From Clostridia bacterium (GTDB taxonomy: Bacteria; Bacillota; Peptococcia; DRI-13; DTU073): DNA of 6,319 nucleotides. Positions 1 through 4,927 of the stretch are shown piece by piece. The notes beneath the pieces are model-generated. The model searched no databases and was not told where the DNA came from. It saw only the letters and a list, made by a program, of their open reading frames with translations. How positions within the stretch are numbered: the first letter of the stretch is position 1; every line of letters begins with the position of its first letter. The DNA lies in NCBI GenBank assembly GCA_028709105.1, contig JAQVYD010000073.1, positions 1 through 6,319 on the forward strand, given 5' to 3'. The position numbers were made by a program, and so were the translations under genes.

Positions 1-37
1 TCACCAGAATAATTGTTCCTAAGGGTAATCGACTCAA
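1..37 (-). CDS. Possible N-terminus of a membrane protein gene, cut by the left edge
   Basis: A TTG codon at 35-37 opens a frame that stays open to the window edge and reads MSRLPLGTIILV, the start of a hydrophobic segment. An AAAGGGGG ribosome binding site lies 7 nt upstream, and an in-frame TAA upstream of that rules out a longer ORF on this side. The dut terminator lies further upstream and a promoter-like pair precedes the frame, both consistent with a separate gene. Twelve residues cannot identify a family; a small integral membrane protein is the likely kind. The call rests on the ribosome binding site, the hydrophobic character and the gene spacing. Confidence 0.45.
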   Translation of the reverse strand, partial: MSRLPLGTIILV

Positions 38-83
38 ATAAATGCCCCCTTTGAATTTTTAAAAATTTAGACACTACCATCTC

Positions 84-112
84 TTTATAACCTAGATTTC
101 CCACCTAATCAC
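84..112 (-). promoter_or_regulatory. Candidate sigma-A promoter for the left-edge gene
   Basis: On the minus strand GTGATT (107-112, keeping the TGA core of a -35) is separated by 17 bp from TATAAA (84-89, five of six -10 bases). Transcription would start near base 77, leaving about 40 nt before the TTG start. It lies just after the dut terminator, where a new promoter is expected. The -35 is poor, and AT-rich DNA gives such matches by chance. Confidence 0.3.
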
Positions 113-159
113 ATAAATATGCATAACACCTAGCAAAGAAGAGGCTCTCTCTAACCCAT

Positions 160-195
160 AAAAAAACTCAAGACATTGTTGGCAATGCCTTGAGT
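160..195 (-). terminator. Intrinsic terminator of dut
   Basis: Read on the minus strand, ACTCAAGGCATTG (183-195) pairs with CAATGTCTTGAGT (166-178): 13 pairs including one G-U, around a CCAA loop, followed by a run of T residues (160-165). It begins about 35 nt after the dut stop codon. There is no T run on the other side, so it acts on minus-strand transcripts only. Confidence 0.93.
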
Positions 196-230
196 CTCTG
201 CAATAATGACGATGGTTACTTCCCACCTTT

Positions 231-686
231 TTACTCACCACTCGAACCAAAACCTCCACCACGATCTATACCTATCTCCTGCACACTTTTTACAGAAACC
301 CAGTGGATTTGAGGTACCTTTTGTAAAACCATCTGGGCAACCCTATCCCCTTTTTTTATCTGATACTCCTGACTCTGAGAGGTATTATACATAATAATAC
401 CCACCTCATCCCGATATCCGGCATCAATCGTTCCCGGGCTGTTCGCCACCCTTAAAGGGGTTTGCAGAGACATTCCGCTTCTAGGGCGGATCTGTATTTC
501 ATAACCCAAGGGGATGGCTATTTTTAAACCGGTTCTAACGATTACGGTTTGACCAGGTTTAACTAGCAAATCTTCTACTGCATAAATGTCCATCCCGGCA
601 TCTCCCTGTTTAGCATAACGAGGCATCTTCGCTTCAAGATGACAAAACTCCAGAGATATTTCCACTATTTCCCTTTCTTCTTTCAT
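231..686 (-). CDS. dut: dUTP diphosphatase (trimeric dUTPase)
   Basis: Cytosolic, Mg-dependent enzyme that splits dUTP into dUMP and pyrophosphate, keeping uracil out of DNA and supplying dUMP for thymidylate synthesis. At 151 residues it has normal family length. All five motifs are visible: GDAGMDIYA (28-36), RPRSGMS (67-73), NSPGTIDAGYRDEVGI (82-97) with the catalytic Asp88 and the uracil-stacking Tyr91, GDRVAQMV (113-120), and the glycine-rich arm RGGGFGSSG (142-150). The last motif is one residue shorter than the common RGxGGFGSTG form, and the protein ends one residue later; this is probably tolerated. The ATG start is backed by GAGGAG 5 nt upstream, with a second AGGAGG just before it. 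The gene sits 113 bp after the kinase gene without a strong terminator between them, so read-through is possible, and it has its own terminator downstream. Confidence 0.97.
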   Translation of the reverse strand: MKEEREIVEISLEFCHLEAKMPRYAKQGDAGMDIYAVEDLLVKPGQTVIVRTGLKIAIPLGYEIQIRPRSGMSLQTPLRVANSPGTIDAGYRDEVGIIMYNTSQSQEYQIKKGDRVAQMVLQKVPQIHWVSVKSVQEIGIDRGGGFGSSGE

Positions 687-750
687 CTGCTCTCCTCATC
701 CTCCTACTTACGGCATCTTCAAGAAAAAGCTTTTGCTTTACTTTATAATT

Positions 751-777
751 AGACAAGTTCCCTCTTAATCCTGTCCC
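751..777 (-). promoter_or_regulatory. Weak ECF-like promoter candidate upstream of dut
   Basis: On the minus strand GGGAC (773-777) is followed after exactly 16 bp by TTGTCT (751-756). This is the same spacing as in the two mirror-image elements near 3131, but GAAC is changed to GGAC and the GATTT extension is absent. The 10-mer TTGTCTAATT here is identical to the one upstream of the kinase (3090-3099). A TATAAA lies just downstream (742-747) without any acceptable sigma-A -35. This may be chance. Confidence 0.2.
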
Positions 778-799
778 GGATTCTTTAAACAAATCTTTA

Positions 800-2986
800 C
801 TATGAAGTTATACAAGGAAGATAGACGATAAAACTAGTTCCAACCCCTTCCTCACTCTCAATTTCTATTCTCCCGTTATGCTCTTTAATAATTTGGAAAC
901 AAATACTTAACCCTAAACCGGTACCGTTCTCTTTTGTCGTAAAAAAAGGAGTGCCGACCATCATTTTTTCTTCTGCAGTCATCGCTTTCCCATTATTAAA
1001 GATCGTCACAGACATCTCCTCGGTCTGTTGATGATATTTAGTAAACAGTTTAATCTCTGCGTTTTTCTTATCGGCTACCGCCTCTACCGCATTTTTAACG
1101 ATATTCAAGAGAACCTGTCTCAGCTGATTTACATCAGCCATAATTGGCTTATCCCCGGAAATTAAAGCAAAAGATACGTTTACCCCACTAATAATAGTAT
1201 TGGCATTAATGATCACTTTCATGGACTCAATAATCTCATTTAACCTTATTTGCTCTAAAACAGGTGATGAAGGCTTAGCAAACATTAAAAAATCATTAAC
1301 AAAATTATTCATAATCTCCGTTTCTTGCTCAATGGCACCGGCATATTCCCTTATCTTTTCATCCTCAACCTTATATTTAATGAGCTGACTAAAGCCCTTA
1401 ATTGTCGTCAAAGGATTTTTAATTTCATGTACTATCCCGGCAGCCATTTGCCCTAAAGCTATAAGCTTTTCCTTTTGCTGCATCTTTAAACTCTCTTTTT
1501 TAAAAAGGGTTATATCTGTAGCCAAGATAACCATCCCAATTATTTCTTCTTCCATATTCCTAAGATAATCAATGTGGAAAAAAATACTTTTTTTATTACT
1601 ATGGGGCGTAACAATGGAAACCTCATGCAATTCCGTCGTCTTTTTATTTTTTTCAATATTATTTATACTTCCATCAGCTTTAAATTGAAGCAAGGTCCTT
1701 AATTCTTCCGCGTTTTTTCCCACGACCTCATTTTCTTCCATTTCTAAAACTTCCAGACAATTTTTATTACACATAATAATTTGATTTTCTACATCAAGAA
1801 GCAAGATAGCTTTATTAATAGAATTAAGAATCGTCCTCATTTGTATTTTTAATGTTTCTAATTCTTGCTCTGCTTTCAATTCTTCAAAGAGCACCAAATA
1901 ACTATTAGACAACTTATAATAATCGGCTTTTATTTTATACTTAACACCCAATTTACTCCTTAAGTCGATATAGACATTTTTAATAACCCCTCGATTATAT
2001 CCCCTTTGCTCTAGAGTGTTTACAAAACCAAGTTTTTGAATAATCTCATCATGATGAAGACCGTAAATATCCTTTGACCGACAAGTTAATAAGTTTAAAG
2101 CTTTTTTATTAGCAAGAAAAAGTCTGAAATATTGGTCATAGATAACAATACCAAGGGGTATTTCATCAAAAACTTGGATGACCGCTTTGTTTTTCTCTTC
2201 AATTTCATGATAAGGATATCGAACAACACCAACAAAAATACCCTGCAGAAAGAAAACATAACAAGTTATTTGCAAAAGATGCCCCATAATATCATAAAAA
2301 AACGTTGAGGAATTAACCATAAAACAAATGGTCATCGGGATCGCCACTAACAACGCGCTAATCAAATAACGATAAGTTAAAACCTCATTTCGCGTAATTT
2401 TATCCCGTAAATTATATAATGAAAGTAAAAACAAAGCGATGATAATACAATCAATAAATATTTTAATCTTTGTATACCCTTCATCATTACTAAAGAGAAC
2501 AGGTAAAAATTCCGCATAATTATAAAACGCCGCAGCTATAAAACCGACCACCCCAAGAGAAAGAAAAAGTCCCAGATATTTGTTTAGCTTAATTTTTAAA
2601 TCTGCAGTAATAAAAACTGAAATTGCCGCCAGCGTAAAAATTCCTAACAACCAATACCATACTGATAAATTACTTTGAAAATTAAGGGTTGCTTGGCAAT
2701 AAAAATAAAGATATAACATATCAAAAATACCTACCATAAGAAAAACAAAACAGATTAAATAATCAATCTTGGCATTACTTTCATAAGTGTACCAAGCCAA
2801 CAGAAAAATGATAAAGGAAATAAAGATGCAAACCAATTCAATACTTATATGACAAAGAATCAGATAATTTTGCCATAAAGAGATTGCTAATATTTCTGCT
2901 AGAAAAAAGGTACCCAGTAAAATTAAGATTAACTCCTTAAGTATTGATTGCCTTATTTTTGCTTCTTTTTTGTTAAGCATTAACAT
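800..2986 (-). CDS. Membrane sensor histidine kinase (MASE3-like sensor, two PAS, HisKA, HATPase)
   Basis: A 728-residue hybrid-free sensor kinase. About eight hydrophobic segments fill residues 14-255 and resemble the MASE3 membrane sensor domain (HISIELVCIFISFIIFLLAW at 46-65 is typical). Two PAS-like domains follow (about 266-370 and 380-495), then HisKA (about 506-572) with phosphoacceptor His520 in HEIKNPL, and HATPase_c (about 618-725) with N box NIVKNAVEA (628-636), F box GTPFFTT (678-684) and G2 box GTGLGLS (688-694). The G1 box, normally DxGxG, reads NNGKA (664-668), so both the Asp and the second Gly are replaced. The first ATG is preferred because AAGGAG lies 9 nt upstream; an ATG two codons later is 15 nt away. 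No response regulator gene is adjacent, so it is an orphan kinase here. By analogy with orphan PAS kinases of spore formers it could feed Spo0A, but nothing in the sequence proves this. The ligand is unknown. Confidence 0.93.
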   Translation of the reverse strand: MLMLNKKEAKIRQSILKELILILLGTFFLAEILAISLWQNYLILCHISIELVCIFISFIIFLLAWYTYESNAKIDYLICFVFLMVGIFDMLYLYFYCQATLNFQSNLSVWYWLLGIFTLAAISVFITADLKIKLNKYLGLFLSLGVVGFIAAAFYNYAEFLPVLFSNDEGYTKIKIFIDCIIIALFLLSLYNLRDKITRNEVLTYRYLISALLVAIPMTICFMVNSSTFFYDIMGHLLQITCYVFFLQGIFVGVVRYPYHEIEEKNKAVIQVFDEIPLGIVIYDQYFRLFLANKKALNLLTCRSKDIYGLHHDEIIQKLGFVNTLEQRGYNRGVIKNVYIDLRSKLGVKYKIKADYYKLSNSYLVLFEELKAEQELETLKIQMRTILNSINKAILLLDVENQIIMCNKNCLEVLEMEENEVVGKNAEELRTLLQFKADGSINNIEKNKKTTELHEVSIVTPHSNKKSIFFHIDYLRNMEEEIIGMVILATDITLFKKESLKMQQKEKLIALGQMAAGIVHEIKNPLTTIKGFSQLIKYKVEDEKIREYAGAIEQETEIMNNFVNDFLMFAKPSSPVLEQIRLNEIIESMKVIINANTIISGVNVSFALISGDKPIMADVNQLRQVLLNIVKNAVEAVADKKNAEIKLFTKYHQQTEEMSVTIFNNGKAMTAEEKMMVGTPFFTTKENGTGLGLSICFQIIKEHNGRIEIESEEGVGTSFIVYLPCITS

Positions 2987-3060
2987 CCCCTTTTACTCCT
3001 TCCTTTTTCCCCATAAACCAAACAGAATTCTCTAAAACAAACGATGCTAGTAAATATTTA

Positions 3061-3088
3061 ATTTTATAAAATACATATTCTTTATCAA
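3061..3088 (-). promoter_or_regulatory. Candidate sigma-A promoter of the histidine kinase gene
   Basis: On the minus strand TTGATA (3083-3088, five of six -35 bases) and TAAAAT (3061-3066, five of six -10 bases) are 16 bp apart. The leader would be about 65-70 nt. It lies downstream of the ECF-like element at 3095-3119, so the gene could have two tandem promoters. The region is very AT-rich, which weakens the call. Confidence 0.4.
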
Positions 3089-3094
3089 GAATTA

Positions 3095-3119
3095 GACAAA
3101 GGAAGAAGACAAATCGTTC
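3095..3119 (-). promoter_or_regulatory. ECF-type promoter-like element facing the kinase gene
   Basis: On the minus strand GAACGATTT (3111-3119) is followed after 11 bp by TTGTC (3095-3099). GAAC followed at 16 bp by TTGTC fits the ECF pattern of an AAC-containing -35 and a GTC-type -10. It is the mirror image of the plus-strand element at 3143-3167. Its end also reads TTTGTCTAA, one base from the Spo0A box TTTGTCGAA, which is a rival reading. The distance to the kinase ATG is about 110 bp. Confidence 0.45.
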
Positions 3120-3151
3120 TTTTTTTTTATAAAAAATTATTGGAACGATTT
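3111..3151. repeat. Perfect 9-bp inverted repeat around an A/T-only core
   Basis: AAATCGTTC (3111-3119) and GAACGATTT (3143-3151) are perfect inverted copies separated by 23 bp that are all A/T except one G, including a run of nine T and a run of six A. The symmetry extends outwards to GACAA (3095-3099) and TTGTC (3163-3167), all about base 3131. The loop is too long for an ordinary terminator. It fits either two back-to-back promoters sharing an AT-rich UP-like core or a looped operator. Confidence 0.85.
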
Positions 3152-3167
3152 TATCTGCTTAATTGTC
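3143..3167 (+). promoter_or_regulatory. ECF-type promoter-like element of the secreted-protein gene
   Basis: GAACGATTT (3143-3151; the local -35 reads GGAAC) is followed after 11 bp by TTGTC (3163-3167). A start near 3175 would give a leader of roughly 28 nt carrying AAGGAGGAG, a normal arrangement. The only sigma-A -10 candidate nearby, TATAAG (3169-3174), has no -35 at 16-18 bp. The sigma factor encoded at 4309-4869 is the obvious candidate to use this site. Confidence 0.5.
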
Positions 3168-3202
3168 ATATAAGTGCAATAAAAATTTAAGGAGGAGATA
3201 CT

Positions 3203-3589
3203 ATGTATAAAAAATTAACTATTCTGGTGTTGGTGCTCTTAGTACTTTCAGCAACCCCTTTATGGGCGGCGGAGGAAATCACGATTGCTCCCCAAGCTTC
3301 CTCGGTGTTTATGGCTTATGGCTCGGGGATCGCCAAAAACGGATCTTCTATTACTTGTACCGCTTTTTCTGATTTAGTTGATTACTATTCCCAATCAATT
3401 ACCATGAGATTGCAAAAATACGAAAATGGTTCCTGGACAACCCTAAAATCATGGTATGATTCTGCGTATGACGTAACCCTAGATGTAATGGGGGGATATC
3501 CCCTCAGCTCAGGTCTTTATCGTGTAGAATCGACACATACAGCCGGGGGAGAAACACGAACCTCTTACAGCAGGAATTATTCCATCTAA
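3203..3589 (+). CDS. Small Sec-secreted protein of unknown function
   Basis: A 128-residue protein with a clear signal peptide: charged MYKK, a hydrophobic core (5-17) and a likely cleavage after Ala22 (PLWA, then AEE). There is no lipobox cysteine and no further membrane segment, so the mature form of about 105 residues should be released or wall-associated. It is rich in Ser, Thr, Tyr and Gly, with alternating hydrophobic and polar stretches (SITMRLQKYENGSWTTLKSW at 65-84, then SGLYRVESTHT at 103-113), suggesting a small beta-sandwich. This pattern recalls small exported Firmicutes proteins of the DUF6147 kind; the assignment is from memory and tentative. It has a single Cys (52). AAGGAGGAG ends 5 nt before the ATG. 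It is the only plus-strand gene, divergent from the kinase and convergent with the anti-sigma gene, and is preceded by an ECF-like promoter element, so it may be a target of the neighbouring sigma factor. Confidence 0.9.
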   Translation: MYKKLTILVLVLLVLSATPLWAAEEITIAPQASSVFMAYGSGIAKNGSSITCTAFSDLVDYYSQSITMRLQKYENGSWTTLKSWYDSAYDVTLDVMGGYPLSSGLYRVESTHTAGGETRTSYSRNYSI

Positions 3590-3618
3590 AAAATAGGGAG
3601 CGAACAGCTCCCTATTTT
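3590..3618. terminator. Bidirectional intrinsic terminator shared by convergent genes
   Basis: AAAATAGGGAGC (3590-3601) pairs perfectly with GCTCCCTATTTT (3607-3618), a 12-bp stem with a 5-nt loop. The T-rich side is present on both strands, and is longer on the minus strand (TATTTTTT). It starts directly after the stop codon of the secreted-protein gene, and it contains the stop codon of the anti-sigma gene (3612-3614) in its other arm. Confidence 0.92.
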
Positions 3619-4340
3619 AATGCCTTGATAACTTTAATTATTTCCTCCTCAGCAATGTTTTTCGTCATGATTGTAAACCTAATCATGTTTTCTGTCCAAA
3701 AAATTCGCTCAGTGGAATCGTGATTAATCAAGTTTACTTCCAGCTTATCCCGCACTTTAATTTTTTGAACCTCCATATTCTGCGGTACATACGTATTCAG
3801 GTTTTCTGTCACTAAAATGTTCTCTTGTTTTATAATTAGAAAAGACTCACCTTCATCAAACTTAATTGTGACCGTAGATTTAGGATAATCATTAGAAACG
3901 ACCTTAATCTGGGGAGCAGAGGAAAAAGGAGTAGGCAGATAGTGCGGATATTTCAATTCAAATAAAACTATACTCTTCGCTTCTTCCCAACTAATATCCT
4001 CATATATCCCTAACTGATATTGCGGATTATAATTTTCGGATATAACTAAATCACCATTGCCTGTTCGATTAAACCATTTAAATATTTCATTTTTAAACCC
4101 TGTCACCACACTTGGCTTAAACCAGGAGGCAAGCAAAATGATCATGACCAAAACAGCCACAGCAATAACCTGTTTTTGAGCATTAATTAAGCGTGGGGGC
4201 TTTTTCCTACCTTCCTGTTGTTGAGCACCAAGTCTTTTCTTAAAATCCTGCCATTTTTCTTCACTAGCAACAGATGAAGAAGCATCAATCATTATCTTTA
4301 AATTTTCTTTAATTAAACTGTCCAGCTCTTCCTTCTGCAT
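3612..4340 (-). CDS. Probable membrane anti-sigma factor (DUF4367-like outer domain)
   Basis: A 242-residue single-pass membrane protein: a charged cytosolic N-terminus (1-56), one transmembrane helix (about 58-74, VIAVAVLVMIILLASWF) and an extracytoplasmic domain (75-242). The outer domain resembles DUF4367 sensors found on Firmicutes anti-sigma factors: an EEAKSIVLFELKYPHYLP segment (119-136), alternating beta-strand-like stretches, then a C-terminal IFWTENMIRFTI strand and a short helix. The expected job is to hold the sigma factor at the membrane until an outside signal arrives. No HxxxCxxC zinc anti-sigma motif is present, so the binding segment is of another type. The ATG lies inside the end of the sigma gene (32-bp overlap) with GGGGGAGG just upstream, indicating translational coupling. 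The role is inferred mainly from this pairing and the topology. Confidence 0.82.
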   Translation of the reverse strand: MQKEELDSLIKENLKIMIDASSSVASEEKWQDFKKRLGAQQQEGRKKPPRLINAQKQVIAVAVLVMIILLASWFKPSVVTGFKNEIFKWFNRTGNGDLVISENYNPQYQLGIYEDISWEEAKSIVLFELKYPHYLPTPFSSAPQIKVVSNDYPKSTVTIKFDEGESFLIIKQENILVTENLNTYVPQNMEVQKIKVRDKLEVNLINHDSTERIFWTENMIRFTIMTKNIAEEEIIKVIKALK

Positions 4341-4869
4341 TGGCCTCCCCCTTTAAGATACTTCCCTCTAATTTTTCCACCAATAGTTTTCTGGCACGAT
4401 ATAAAGAGGATTTAACCGTACCGAGAGGTAACTTTAACCTTTTCGCTATTTCCGGATCAGTTAATTCCCAATAATATTTTAAGATGATCATTTGACTAAG
4501 CGGTGGAGACAAACAATAAATAGCCTCACGAATTTCCTGAGTTTTTTCTTTAGCAAGATATTTACTGCACGGTTCATTCTCATAAAGCAGCTTATTATTT
4601 GTTTTCAAAAATTGTGTTTTTAATTCCTGTTCATCAAAAATCAAAACCTTTTTATTACGATTATATAGATTAATGGCCTGTTTTGCAGCGATAGAAGCCA
4701 CCCAAGCCCCAAATTTTTCGGGGTTTTTTAATGTCTCTATTTTTGTATATGCTTTTAAGAAAGCTTCTTGAGTAGCCTCTTCAGCTAAAGTAGTATTTTT
4801 CAAGATTAACAAACAGGTTACATAAACTTTTTGATAGTACTTCATATATAAAACCTTAAACATTTCCAT
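4309..4869 (-). CDS. ECF-type RNA polymerase sigma factor
   Basis: A sigma-70 family factor with only regions 2 and 4, 186 residues from the chosen start. Region 2 covers about 4-74: AEEATQEAFLKAY (29-41) is the core-binding part and FGAWVASIAAKQAINLYNR (53-71) the -10-reading helix. Region 4 covers about 110-166, with helix-turn-helix LTDPEIAKRLKLPLGTVKSSLYRARKLL (136-163), which reads the -35. The start is the ATG at 4867-4869 because GGAGG (4878-4882) lies 8 nt upstream; the longer frame from a GTG at 4884 would place that ribosome binding site inside the coding sequence. The 3' end overlaps the probable anti-sigma gene. It follows comM by about 60 bp with no terminator seen, so transcription from comM is possible. 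No convincing copy of the GAAC-N16-TTGTC element precedes it, so autoregulation is not evident. Confidence 0.93.
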   Translation of the reverse strand: MEMFKVLYMKYYQKVYVTCLLILKNTTLAEEATQEAFLKAYTKIETLKNPEKFGAWVASIAAKQAINLYNRNKKVLIFDEQELKTQFLKTNNKLLYENEPCSKYLAKEKTQEIREAIYCLSPPLSQMIILKYYWELTDPEIAKRLKLPLGTVKSSLYRARKLLVEKLEGSILKGEANAEGRAGQFN

Positions 4870-4877
4870 GTTGAATA

Positions 4878-4882
4878 CCTCC
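4878..4882 (-). promoter_or_regulatory. Ribosome binding site that fixes the sigma factor start
   Basis: GGAGG on the minus strand is 8 nt from the ATG at 4867-4869. It overlaps the codons of the alternative GTG start at 4882-4884, which has no such site of its own. The shorter 186-residue product is therefore favoured over 191 residues. Confidence 0.8.
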
Positions 4883-4927
4883 ACATCATTTACCCCATTA
4901 ATTGCGGTTCAGCAGAGTAGGCTTACT

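Noticed and set aside
54..67. 14-bp A/T palindrome AATTTTTAAAAATT
   Set aside because: It is low-complexity A/T sequence in an AT-rich intergenic region, with no loop or T run that would make it a terminator.
206..394. Plus-strand ORF of 62 codons opposite dut
   Set aside because: It lies antisense to the well-supported dUTPase, has no ribosome binding site and shows no recognisable protein character.
721..739. Hairpin AAAGC-AAAA-GCTTT on the minus strand between the kinase and dut
   Set aside because: The stem has only five pairs and the following T run is broken, so it is not a convincing terminator.
767..782. AATCC/GGATT hairpin after the kinase stop codon
   Set aside because: It has five pairs and no T run on the minus strand, and is likely to be chance.
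1200..1388. Plus-strand ORF of 62 codons inside the kinase gene
   Set aside because: It is antisense to the conserved HisKA region, so the frame is a by-product of that coding sequence.
4882..4884. GTG as the start of the sigma factor
   Set aside because: The GGAGG ribosome binding site would lie at and after this codon; it is correctly spaced for the ATG at 4867-4869.
4885..4927. GAAC upstream of the sigma gene as an autoregulatory promoter
   Set aside because: TGAACC is present on the minus strand, but no TTGTC or other GTC-type element follows at 16-18 bp, so it does not match the elements around 3131.
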